Below the pieces are notes generated by a model. That model ran no database searches. It was not told the DNA's origin and saw only the letters and a program-made list of their open reading frames with translations. The position numbers and the translations under genes were made by a program. From positions 310,001 through 374,000 of the forward strand of contig CALSQR010000001.1 in NCBI GenBank assembly GCA_943788505.1: a stretch of DNA of 64,000 nucleotides, in the 5' to 3' direction. This DNA comes from an uncultured bacterium (GTDB lineage Bacteria > Bacteroidota > Rhodothermia > Rhodothermales > UBA10348). This document shows positions 16,904-25,300 of this stretch, piece by piece; positions within the stretch are counted from its first letter, which is position 1, and each line of letters opens with the position of its first letter.

Positions 16904-17709
16904 GCTGAATCTGGATGGTCATGGTCCCATGATTGCACCCACGGAGGACTCTTTTTGTCCAAGAATGCCCTGACCCCGTCCTGGCAATCCTTGCTTTGGC
17001 GTGCGCTCGCATTGGCCTTTGCCGCATGCAACATGGCGTCCTCAAAAGACAGATTGGCTATTTCATCCAGAAGTCTCTTAGTACGAGTAATGGCCTCTCT
17101 CGACGTAGAACGCGCTATAGTCTCGACGTATCCAGCAACCTTTTCTTCTAATTGAGACGCGGATACAGCCTCTGTTATGAGGCCTATCTGGGCTGCATAT
17201 GTTGCGGAAATGAGCCTACCGCTCAGCAAGAGATCTCGGAGATCAGCCTCCTTGAGCCTGTTTCTTAACAGTACCGAGACAAGCGCTGGCACAAATCCGA
17301 TTCGTACTTCTGTGAATCCGAACTTCGCCTCGTTCACTGCAAAAGCAATATCACATGCAGCAACTAGGCCTGAGCCGCCTGCTATTGCATGACCATTGAC
17401 CCTCGCTACTACGACTTTGGGCGAGGCCCTGATGGCACTGAAGAGGTCCGCTAGAGCGCGTGAGTCGGCTAGATTATCTTCTTGCGATGCAGACGAAAGC
17501 GATGCCAATGCATCTAGATCAGCTCCTGCAGAAAATGTTGAGCCAGCGCCTGTAAGAACAATCACGCGTACAAAATCATCCTGTGAGAGAGAGCGGATGA
17601 TGCCCGTTAGTTCTCCTACTAAGCGTTGATTCAGTGCATTGCGCCGATCTGGTCTATTCAGCGTTACCGTTATTATTCGGCCATCCAGACTGTGTTCAAT
17701 GGCTGTCAT
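16900..17709 (-). CDS. Enoyl-CoA hydratase/isomerase family protein
   Basis: Crotonase-fold enzyme, 269 aa, acting on a CoA thioester. Oxyanion-hole blocks are AGADLDAL (about residues 61-68) and HAIAGGSGLVAACDIAFA (about 106-124); the catalytic Glu of the family falls in FGFTEVRIGFVPA. The FTEVRIGFVPA string and what follows resemble methylglutaconyl-CoA hydratase (LiuC-like) more than the fatty-acid oxidation hydratases. GGAGGA lies just upstream of the ATG, inside the end of the LuxE-like gene, which it overlaps by 14 nt. The substrate is unknown; the neighbour suggests an acyl group handed to or from an acyl-protein synthetase. Confidence 0.88.
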   Translation of the reverse strand: MTAIEHSLDGRIITVTLNRPDRRNALNQRLVGELTGIIRSLSQDDFVRVIVLTGAGSTFSAGADLDALASLSSASQEDNLADSRALADLFSAIRASPKVVVARVNGHAIAGGSGLVAACDIAFAVNEAKFGFTEVRIGFVPALVSVLLRNRLKEADLRDLLLSGRLISATYAAQIGLITEAVSASQLEEKVAGYVETIARSTSREAITRTKRLLDEIANLSFEDAMLHAAKANASARQSKDCQDGVRAFLDKKSPPWVQSWDHDHPDSA

Positions 17710-18739
17710 TCATGTCCTCCATTAAGAAGTTGCATCCTCTAAGTTCTGCACCCGAGAGCCTTCCTAGAACATGGAATCCGTCACCCCTTCGAATGGCTCT
17801 GTCTTCAGTTAGCACTGCACTGGCACTCCAGCAATTAGCCAGATCCATTAGTGCTAAAACCCCTTCATTCCCCTCTGAGACCTCTCTCAGAGGATCCATG
17901 GGGTCTAGAATAGCAAATCGCATCCAAGGAGGCGTTCTAAATAAGCCATCTCCCCCACTATAACACTGCGACATCAACTCACACATGCCATATTCAGACC
18001 TGATTTGCTGTATTGCAAGCCCGAAACCTGATGACAAGTGATTGTGCAGCGATTCTCTATCCACCTCTCTGCGATGCGTCTTCATTCCTCCTGTTTCCAA
18101 AATAACTGATTGATCAGGTAGTTGTATTGGCTCCTTTTCCAACAGATCCAGTAAGCCAAAGGCTGCGCCGAACAAAAGGATTGGGCGCTTTTCGATATCC
18201 GCCTTATCAATCGCTTTCTTTAAGATGTCTATATCATCAAGGAAAAAAGACGAGCCTTGGGCACCCCGCTCGTTAATGAGCAATTGCACCATATATACCA
18301 ACGAGCTTCGGTCTGCGTAGTGTGGTAGGTGCCCTAGAATTAACGGCTTTGTTGTACCCGCGTAGTCTCTGATTGCGTTCTCATCCTGTGCTGCCATCGA
18401 TTCCCAAAACTGGTCGAACCCTGTTAAAACACTTCGTTCGTACAGGCTAAGGTCTAGCACATAGTGCTTCGCCCTTTGAGGTGACGTCGTTGCAGAGCTT
18501 TCAAACACGATTTCAGCGTCTGAAGGATCAAAGCTGCAAACCTCTGTAAGCTTGAAAGCTTGCACGGGCAGATACGTGTACCCCTTGAATCCTTCTACTA
18601 CGGGATTATAGAGACGCTGATACGTCATGACAGCAGTAGCCCAACCATTGAACGTGCTGTCATCACCTGCCTTGAGGCTATGAAAGCCCTGCGCTACAGT
18701 TTGTATAGACACTTCGTGTGTAGAATCCTTTTTGCTCAT
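17696..18739 (-). CDS. LuxE/PaaK-type acyl-protein synthetase-like protein
   Basis: Member of the LuxE family, ANL-type enzymes that activate a carboxylate with ATP and pass the acyl group to a Cys. Family features: YLPVQAFK near residue 60, the central ILETGGMKTHRREVDR, SEYGMCELMSQCY, and the C-terminal GRLSGAELRGCN, where the Cys may be the acyl acceptor. The 347-aa product from the ATG at 18739 is normal; this ATG overlaps the carboxypeptidase stop (TGATG), so I reject the longer start at 18787. No luxAB or luxC gene is in the window, so bioluminescence is not implied. The following hydratase gene overlaps it by 14 nt. Confidence 0.83.
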   Translation of the reverse strand: MSKKDSTHEVSIQTVAQGFHSLKAGDDSTFNGWATAVMTYQRLYNPVVEGFKGYTYLPVQAFKLTEVCSFDPSDAEIVFESSATTSPQRAKHYVLDLSLYERSVLTGFDQFWESMAAQDENAIRDYAGTTKPLILGHLPHYADRSSLVYMVQLLINERGAQGSSFFLDDIDILKKAIDKADIEKRPILLFGAAFGLLDLLEKEPIQLPDQSVILETGGMKTHRREVDRESLHNHLSSGFGLAIQQIRSEYGMCELMSQCYSGGDGLFRTPPWMRFAILDPMDPLREVSEGNEGVLALMDLANCWSASAVLTEDRAIRRGDGFHVLGRLSGAELRGCNFLMEDMNDSH

Positions 18740-20373
18740 CAGGGATCGATACGCATTACAGGGTATGTCGCTCCAGCATCGATCCATTTATCCAACATGG
18801 CCCAATTCAGCAAGCCGTCATCAGAACGGGGCTCAAGAAGGTAGAAGGCAAGTCTTGCAAGTGGCTGGTTACCAGAAACGAGTAGACTACCAGGCGACAA
18901 CACCAGATCTTTTTTGTCCCATGTACCAAACACGACGCGTTCGTTGATTTGCTGAAATGCTCGTTCAGCAACCGATGTAGAGTCTACAGTAAATGATGAC
19001 ACAGTCCTGTCCGTGGCAGACTTGATGGTCTCATAGTGTACTCCGTGAGCAGAAAGTGCCGCCCCTACAATTTCGGCTGCCTCTGCAGAAACGACCCATG
19101 CAGCAGGTATAGAAGATGTTTCTGTTGGTGAGAAAGCCCCGAACTCGGGCATTGATTGAAACCAGGTAGAATCAGTCCGATGCAGGATTGTGGAGCCACT
19201 AAACGGATTAACTCTCTCTTCTGCGGCACCCATACGAATGTCAGTTGCTTCTGAATTCATGACCGGCACGAAATGTAGACCTTGCACTAGGCCAGGGTTC
19301 GTTGCCTTGTCTGCCTGTAGTATGACCTCTTGCAGAGTACTGACGTTGCGAGAGGCATAGTTGACTATTTCTTCGACAAACTTGAGGGTTACCAAGATGC
19401 GGTCCTCAAACGTAGCATAGGCATAGGCCTCGCTGAGAATCGGAATACGGTTTCGGAGACCGATATAGTTGTTATTGAATCTGGGGCGATGATCAAAGGT
19501 GTACCAGCCAGCTTCTGCCCGCCGAAACGGCAAATTGCCGTAGTAATACGTATCCCATCCAGTGTCTTCCATGACATTCTGCCGAACTTGCGGAAGAAGT
19601 TCATTGCGAAGTAGCTCGTCAATGGAGGAATCTGTATTGGGATTTAATGCTGGAGAATAGGTCAACATGTACCCATGACGAGTGCCGTTCGTTGTGTGTA
19701 GATCTACAGAAACATGTGGGTCGTATTCGTTCATGAACCGAATCAACGAACGGGCCTCGGGACTTTTCATTTTCATGTGATCCCGATTGAGATCAAGCCC
19801 TTCTGCATTAGGTCTTTGGCCCATGCCTCCGAAGGGTCCGTTTTGTCGCGGCCTATTGTAAAGATTCACTAGCTCGTTTCCATCCGCATTATAAATTGGT
19901 GCCATAATCAAGACTAACGAGTCAGCCCATGAAGCATGCTCTCCGCTAGCGAGGGACCGTATAAGCATGAGGAGAGCCTCCTTGCCACACACCTCGCCAG
20001 CATGAATGTTACCCTGGACAAAGACGCGCAACTTTCCAGATTGCATTACAGACTCTGGACGTGCGTCAGCTATATCACCAAAAACTACAAGAGGTAGAGA
20101 TCTTCCCTCATTCGAGTACCCAAAAGACGTTTTATGGAGCATAGGATGCTGAGAGACAGCTACCTCAAGAAACGCGTTTGCCTCATCGTATCTGGTCGTC
20201 TCTTGGAACGATGTTCTTTCGGGAGTTGTCAGCAAAAAGGATAGGTCAGCCGTCTGAGCAAACAGAAACGACGGAAGAGCCAGCGTAGAAATGCACCAAG
20301 CCAGTAACAAAGGGATGGCCGTTCGAATCAATGCATCTAAATTGATTGTCTTTTGAAGCGAGATCTGAGCCAT
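18739..20373 (-). CDS. M14 family zinc carboxypeptidase, exported
   Basis: Secreted metallopeptidase of the carboxypeptidase A/T superfamily. The HAGEVCGKEA motif supplies the first zinc His and Glu, SVDLHTTNG the second His, and ILSEAYAYATFEDR probably the catalytic Glu. The C-terminal 200 residues form an additional unassigned domain. From the ATG at 20373 there is a good signal peptide (basic start, TAIPLLLAWCISTLALPSFLFA, cleavage near AQT). Longer starts at 20448 (ATG) and 20469 (GTG) add a polar leader and are less likely. It is the first gene of a four-gene overlapping operon, although it acts outside the cytoplasm and the other three inside. Confidence 0.87.
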   Translation of the reverse strand: MAQISLQKTINLDALIRTAIPLLLAWCISTLALPSFLFAQTADLSFLLTTPERTSFQETTRYDEANAFLEVAVSQHPMLHKTSFGYSNEGRSLPLVVFGDIADARPESVMQSGKLRVFVQGNIHAGEVCGKEALLMLIRSLASGEHASWADSLVLIMAPIYNADGNELVNLYNRPRQNGPFGGMGQRPNAEGLDLNRDHMKMKSPEARSLIRFMNEYDPHVSVDLHTTNGTRHGYMLTYSPALNPNTDSSIDELLRNELLPQVRQNVMEDTGWDTYYYGNLPFRRAEAGWYTFDHRPRFNNNYIGLRNRIPILSEAYAYATFEDRILVTLKFVEEIVNYASRNVSTLQEVILQADKATNPGLVQGLHFVPVMNSEATDIRMGAAEERVNPFSGSTILHRTDSTWFQSMPEFGAFSPTETSSIPAAWVVSAEAAEIVGAALSAHGVHYETIKSATDRTVSSFTVDSTSVAERAFQQINERVVFGTWDKKDLVLSPGSLLVSGNQPLARLAFYLLEPRSDDGLLNWAMLDKWIDAGATYPVMRIDP

Positions 20374-20632
20374 AGGATTGATAGGATTCAGAGGTTTCTC
20401 ATCGGAAGGTGTTTTTGCGCGCGAACAAAGCTCTTTTCCGTAATTCATAGTTAAATGTAGGGCTGCCACAAGACACTATTTTACGGAGTTTTTAATGCGA
20501 TAAGGGACTATTTCATAGGAATTCACTAGGATCAATGACAGAATTCGATCAGTAAACGTAATTTGTGGTTTGGATCAGCCTGTAACGCGGGCAGTACAAA
20601 TGCTCACACAGGGCTGAAATCGACATTATCCC

Positions 20633-21700
20633 ATGGCCTCTACTCCTACCGACGTCCAGCTTTCCATCATCCCGGAATCGAGGGTGTCTCTAATCGACGT
20701 GTCTGAGCGAGTCGAAAAAGAGAAAGCAGAATTTTTTCAGGAGTACCGAAAAAGTGCGTTTGCGTCGCATCATACAACGGCTGGATATTTCGAACAGAGC
20801 TTTGCCCGACGTTTGAAAGATGACCCCGAGACGCTAGAAGCATACGTGGGCTCGTTCAAAAAGCTATTTCCTCCAAATGCCGATTATCGTCACGATCAAA
20901 TGGAGTTTCGGGACGAGTTGTCAGATGAACAAAAGCTTGTCGAACCCAAAAATGCAGATTCGCACCTGACGTATATCGGTTCAGGTCTGGAAAATTGCGT
21001 CACATATCTCAATGAGAATCGCTCTCCTGTCTACTTCATAGACCTCGATGGTACAAATGGTGAAGAACGACGCAATCGTAAGACAACCATTATCGGATAC
21101 AATAGCGAAGCACTCGTAAAAGAACAGCTACTTCGTATTCCGATGAGCAATCACCCCATTGACTCGATTAACCTCTGGGACGAAAGGGTTGGCGTTCTGC
21201 AGCTACTTGAGGAGCGTATTAAAGAATTAGGACTAGAGAAAGGCCGCATTGACCTATCTCTTGCAGCAGATGAGCATAACACCGGGCTTACGGTGAATGA
21301 ATACGAAACGCTTTTAATGAGGCACGATCTTCCAGAAGTGCTTAAAAATCCTGTTCGTTTTATGGCGCAACGAGGTGTAAATATGCTTCGTGATCCGGGC
21401 GCCATCAAGGAAAAGGCGAAGGATTACATGAAGTATGACCTGGTCCATGTAGTCAACGAGTTTATTGACTCAATGGGACTAAGTGAGTCAATGGTCGAGC
21501 GCATCATAGACAAGTTTTTCCAAGTACCAGCTTCTCGTTTTCTACGTATGAAACGCAAGGTTAGCCTGATCGTCTCAGATGGCGGCACAGGAGAAGGCCG
21601 TATTGTTAACGGCACGTATCAGAGCCCCATACTTGTTCAGTGGCGCCGCAATCACGAACGTGTACGCAATATTAACGTCACGTTTACCCGTTTCGAGTAG
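20633..21700 (+). CDS. YjbQ/UPF0047-like protein with unusual extra region
   Basis: 355 aa. Residues about 15-155 resemble the UPF0047/YjbQ family: ASHHTTAGY (family HTTAG), PNADYRHDQMEF (family Y-HD), an Asn followed by SHLTYIGSG (family N-x-HL), then VYFIDLDG like the family's last strands. About 150 residues of charged, probably helical sequence follow, and the last 45 residues (GRIVNGTYQSPILVQWRRNHERVRN) again resemble the family's GTWQ segment. YjbQ proteins are about 140 aa, so this is either a domain with a large insertion or a fusion. The match is by eye and moderate. No signal peptide. It stands alone, divergent from the carboxypeptidase operon. Confidence 0.6.
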   Translation: MASTPTDVQLSIIPESRVSLIDVSERVEKEKAEFFQEYRKSAFASHHTTAGYFEQSFARRLKDDPETLEAYVGSFKKLFPPNADYRHDQMEFRDELSDEQKLVEPKNADSHLTYIGSGLENCVTYLNENRSPVYFIDLDGTNGEERRNRKTTIIGYNSEALVKEQLLRIPMSNHPIDSINLWDERVGVLQLLEERIKELGLEKGRIDLSLAADEHNTGLTVNEYETLLMRHDLPEVLKNPVRFMAQRGVNMLRDPGAIKEKAKDYMKYDLVHVVNEFIDSMGLSESMVERIIDKFFQVPASRFLRMKRKVSLIVSDGGTGEGRIVNGTYQSPILVQWRRNHERVRNINVTFTRFE

Positions 21701-21778
21701 TACTGTCCTTTGAAAGGGCGGCTTTGGAAAGTCGTCGTGATTGACAGACCACCGCATCACCTTTCCCTGCACTACTGT

Positions 21779-22555
21779 TTAGATTAACGAGCGTGACTGA
21801 ACGCCATCAACAGTAATACACGCCCCTGAAACCCAGCTGGCGCGCTCCGAGGAAAGAAAAGTGACTACGTCGGCTACTTCCTCCGCTGTTCCAAACCGTC
21901 CGAGTGGAATATTCTCTGAAATGAAGGTGGCCATCCCTTCAGGATCGCTAATACACCTTTTATCCCACGACCCACCGGGAAAACGAATGGATCCTGGAGC
22001 TACTGAATTCACTCTAATGCCGTCTTTGCCCAACTCAATGGCCATAATCTTTGCGGCACTGATCAACGCGGATTTTGTCGTGTTATAGATAGAAAGGCCT
22101 GCACCACCTGCTTCACGTCCAAAAATAGAGGAAATGAAGACGATAGAGCCGCTACCGGACGCTTTCATACTAGGAATCACTTCCCGTGCCGAGCGGAGAT
22201 GTGCTTTAAGATTAAGTTCGAGAATGTCATCCCAATCCTGATCTGTTGAATCGGCAAATTGGCCGCGACGATTACCTCCTGCACTGGCCACCAGCACGTC
22301 CACACCACCAAACAATTCAGTTGCTTTATCTGCCAGCTGTTTTGCAGCCCCGAGATCAGTTATGTCTACCGTAAGTCCGTGAGCATCTGCTCCACTAGAC
22401 CTAAGCTCATTCACTGTCTCCATCAGAGCTTCCTCTCCCCGAGCACATACCAACAAACGGCACCCTTCGGCGGCAAGTGATTGAGCAATTGCTTTGCCGA
22501 TACCGCGACTACCACCGGTTACGATGGCTGATTTTCCTTTGAGTCCAAGTTGCAT
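21779..22555 (-). CDS. SDR family oxidoreductase
   Basis: Short-chain dehydrogenase/reductase of the classical type, about 258 aa. The cofactor motif TGGSRGIGKA lies close to the N-terminus, NxAG appears as SAGG, and the catalytic Ser/Tyr/Lys are in IVFISSIF and YNTTKSA; the end has the usual GACITVDGG-like GACITVDGV. The track start at 22678 adds 41 residues unlike the family; the ATG at 22555, with AGAAAG upstream, is chosen. FabG-like enzymes and sugar or steroid dehydrogenases look alike at this level, so the substrate is open. Confidence 0.88.
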   Translation of the reverse strand: MQLGLKGKSAIVTGGSRGIGKAIAQSLAAEGCRLLVCARGEEALMETVNELRSSGADAHGLTVDITDLGAAKQLADKATELFGGVDVLVASAGGNRRGQFADSTDQDWDDILELNLKAHLRSAREVIPSMKASGSGSIVFISSIFGREAGGAGLSIYNTTKSALISAAKIMAIELGKDGIRVNSVAPGSIRFPGGSWDKRCISDPEGMATFISENIPLGRFGTAEEVADVVTFLSSERASWVSGACITVDGVQSRSLI

Positions 22556-22665
22556 GAGTGAACTTTCTTTTAGTGGGAACGAGTAGCTTATAAAATAGCG
22601 ATCTTTCAAACGCATTTTGCGTTGACCTTCTTCATTCCGGATGAATTCCTTACACCAAGGCTGAC

Positions 22666-23181
22666 ATGCTCTTCTCACACCTTCCTGACGAGTCTGACTG
22701 CTGGATTTACGCTAGCGACCGAGCTCTATCAGCAGAACAAATAGATCTTCTGACGTCACTCTTCAATAAATTTAGTCTTGACTGGTCATCCCATGGCCGC
22801 AAAGTACATGCGGGCTTCGATGTAGTCGACGCCCGGATAATGATCGTCTCTGCTCATATTGCCGGTGGAGATATAAGTGGTTGCGGAATTGACAAATCCC
22901 TTCATCTGCTGCAGGAAGTAGCCGAAAATCGCTCATTTTCATGGGTCAGTGCGCTACACATCGTTTATCGTTCTGATGAAGGCGAAATTGAAGTTGTTTC
23001 AAGAAAAGGGTTTAGAGAGTTGGCAGAAACAGGTCAGGTTCATTCCGAGACACCCGTAGTTGATCTATCAATCCGCCGCCTAGGAGAGTTAAGAGCACGA
23101 GGAATGGAAATACCGGCCTCTTCCTCTTGGCATGGCCAGGTATTTACTCTCAAGCCACAAGCGGAAACTGTTTCTGAATGA
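22666..23181 (+). CDS. Bacteroidota 'ABC transporter ATPase' family small protein
   Basis: 171 aa, matching a conserved cytoplasmic family of Bacteroidota that databases label ABC transporter ATPase although it has no Walker motifs. Seen here: the early DCWIYASDRALSAEQ segment, SSHGRKVHAGFDV, GCGIDKSLHLLQEV and the terminal PASSSWHGQVF. The true function is unknown. The stop overlaps the ATG of the potassium channel gene by 4 nt, so the two are coupled. Confidence 0.75.
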   Translation: MLFSHLPDESDCWIYASDRALSAEQIDLLTSLFNKFSLDWSSHGRKVHAGFDVVDARIMIVSAHIAGGDISGCGIDKSLHLLQEVAENRSFSWVSALHIVYRSDEGEIEVVSRKGFRELAETGQVHSETPVVDLSIRRLGELRARGMEIPASSSWHGQVFTLKPQAETVSE

Positions 23182-24221
23182 GTACTCCCTATCCTTCAGT
23201 AAACTCTGGAAGTGCTGGCGGAATACTCGCTAGCAGGGAGTTGATTGGTGCAAATCTATTCCTGGCCGGCGTTTTGCTGGTAGGAACTGTAGGGTACTCA
23301 TTGATCGAAGGATGGTCATTGTCTGACAGTTTGTACATGACATTCATCACTTTGACAACTATTGGGTTTGCTGAAGTACATGAACTCTCCCCTGCGGGAC
23401 GACTGTTCACCATATTAGTCGGATTAACTGGGATAGGTAGTGTGGCATTTATCGCTACCCGAACTGCCCAACTTTTGCTCAATACAAGAGCGTTCAGGGT
23501 TCGTGCAATGATGAAATCAATCAACGCAATCAATGATCATTACATTTTAGCTGGCTTCGGACGCATTGGCGAAAGAATAGCACAAGACTTGATGCGCAAC
23601 GACATGTCGTTCGTCGTCATTGAGGCAGATGAAGCAAAAGCATCCGAGATCGAGCGCCAGGGTATGAAGTATCTCATTGGTAACGCTGAGGACGAGGATA
23701 CCTTGTCTGCCGTGGGAATAGAAAGGGCCAAGGGATTGATCCTCACACTGCCAGAGGACCGTGCCAATGTTTTCGCAACGCTGGTAGCCAGGGAAATGAA
23801 TCCCGATTTGTATATCCTAGTCCGCACAGATACGAATGCCAATCGGCGGAAATTAATTCGCTCTGGTGCCGATAAAGTTGTCGCTCCGTACGAAATCGGT
23901 GCAGACAGGATGGCCCAAGTATTATTACGCCCTTCTGTTGACCGCTTCATGGAGCGGGTCCTGCAAGCCGATGCCTTCAACTACACCATGGACGAGGTGC
24001 TTGTCTTGCCTGAGTCCTCCTTAGCGGGTAAAACGTTGCAGGCAGCAAACTTCAGGCAGCAGTTTGAGGCGATTGTTGTTGCTGTTATGGATGGTAAGAC
24101 TATGGGAATGTCGTTCAATCCTGGACCAACTGAGCTTATCAAGCCCAATGATACGTTGATCGTTATGGGCAGTGTTGATATGATTGCGAAACTCAAAAAG
24201 GAAGGATGTAGTCCCAATTGA
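23178..24221 (+). CDS. Potassium channel with TrkA-N (RCK) domain
   Basis: Two-helix ion channel plus cytoplasmic regulator, 347 aa, MthK-like. Helices flank a pore loop with the filter TLTTIGFAE (about residues 58-66) in place of TVGYGD, so selectivity should be tested rather than assumed. RCK_N follows with GFGRIGERIAQDL (about 129-141), binding NAD or a nucleotide, then RCK_C in the last 90 residues (LPESSLAGKTLQAANFRQQF). Membrane located. It is coupled to the small upstream gene by a 4-nt overlap. Confidence 0.88.
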   Translation: MSTPYPSVNSGSAGGILASRELIGANLFLAGVLLVGTVGYSLIEGWSLSDSLYMTFITLTTIGFAEVHELSPAGRLFTILVGLTGIGSVAFIATRTAQLLLNTRAFRVRAMMKSINAINDHYILAGFGRIGERIAQDLMRNDMSFVVIEADEAKASEIERQGMKYLIGNAEDEDTLSAVGIERAKGLILTLPEDRANVFATLVAREMNPDLYILVRTDTNANRRKLIRSGADKVVAPYEIGADRMAQVLLRPSVDRFMERVLQADAFNYTMDEVLVLPESSLAGKTLQAANFRQQFEAIVVAVMDGKTMGMSFNPGPTELIKPNDTLIVMGSVDMIAKLKKEGCSPN

Positions 24222-24326
24222 GTCAATTTGACAGACCAATTTAGTTTTTAAGCCCTCAACACACGGAACGGAATGATAATTGACGTGGTAGCCAGTGTCA
24301 GTCATCACCCCACGATTATTCGGCCC

Positions 24327-25274
24327 ATGCGCACTCCTCGCTTTTTTCTACTGCCTCTCCTTGCGTTGTTTTTCGTCCTGCCAGCTCGCGCTCAATTTTA
24401 TCTGAATCAAGGTGAATTGGCAGAGATCATGCATGAGTGTACGCCTGAGCTAGAGCGTCTTCCCGCCGTTCACTACAGCTATAAAGTGCTCTATAACTCG
24501 CGTAACAACAACGTTTTAGCCAGAAACACTTTTTATAAGATTATCGGCGAGGAAGATGTTAGCACGGGGCGTAGTCGGTCCTTATTAGTTGGACTTTTAA
24601 ACAGGCAGTTGATGCATGAAGTCAGCATTGGGGATACGCTTGTAGTGCCGGACAAATGGGATTTGGACTTCTGCGCTTACTCGCCCTTTCCTCGGTTTTA
24701 TGCTGGTGGACTGAGTTTTGACAAGCTCTTCGTCATCGATAAGTCCATTCAAGCTTGGGCCGCGTACGAAAGTGGACGTTTAGCTCGCTGGGGTATCGTA
24801 AACACGGGTGATCCCCAACACCGTACGCCAAACGGACGATTCAATTTTAATTGGAAGACAGAGTATCGTGTCTCCTCACACAGCCCGCCAGGTGAACCAT
24901 GGGAGATGTACTGGGTCTTCAATTTCGTCGAGTCCAGAGGTATTCATATTCATCAATACCCGATGCCTAGTGGTGGCCCAATGAGCCACGGCTGCGTTCG
25001 ATTGGTCGATGAAGACGCCCAATGGATCTACAAATGGGCAGATTCGTGGACCATGGGCTCAACGGGATTTCGCTCGGGATACGGGACCGTAGCCAAGCCC
25101 GGCACAACACTCATCGTCATCGGAGACGACCCACCAGGCAATCCGTCAACGTTCGAAAAGAATGGACGGATGCCGGCACTAAACATGGTCCAACTGCCTG
25201 CGCACCCGTACGACATTCCGGCAGGAACGAATCAGCAGGAATACTTCGATCGCGTGCGCGGTACTCAGCCGTAA
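24327..25274 (+). CDS. L,D-transpeptidase (YkuD domain), exported
   Basis: Periplasmic peptidoglycan cross-linking or lipoprotein-anchoring enzyme. From the ATG at 24327 the product has a clean signal peptide (RFFLLPLLALFFVLPARA, then QFY). The catalytic motif is GGPMSHGCVRL (about residues 222-232), with the conserved HIHQYP before it. The mid-region KSIQAWAAYESGRLARWGIVNTG is the usual YkuD entry. The ATG at 24273 would add 18 residues in front of the signal peptide and is less likely. It converges on the decayed glycosyltransferase gene. Confidence 0.87.
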   Translation: MRTPRFFLLPLLALFFVLPARAQFYLNQGELAEIMHECTPELERLPAVHYSYKVLYNSRNNNVLARNTFYKIIGEEDVSTGRSRSLLVGLLNRQLMHEVSIGDTLVVPDKWDLDFCAYSPFPRFYAGGLSFDKLFVIDKSIQAWAAYESGRLARWGIVNTGDPQHRTPNGRFNFNWKTEYRVSSHSPPGEPWEMYWVFNFVESRGIHIHQYPMPSGGPMSHGCVRLVDEDAQWIYKWADSWTMGSTGFRSGYGTVAKPGTTLIVIGDDPPGNPSTFEKNGRMPALNMVQLPAHPYDIPAGTNQQEYFDRVRGTQP

Positions 25275-25300
25275 AGATCATTTCTACACTAATTAGGTGA

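Noticed and set aside
17696-18739. Bioluminescence operon
   Set aside because: Only a LuxE-like gene is present; no luciferase or reductase genes.
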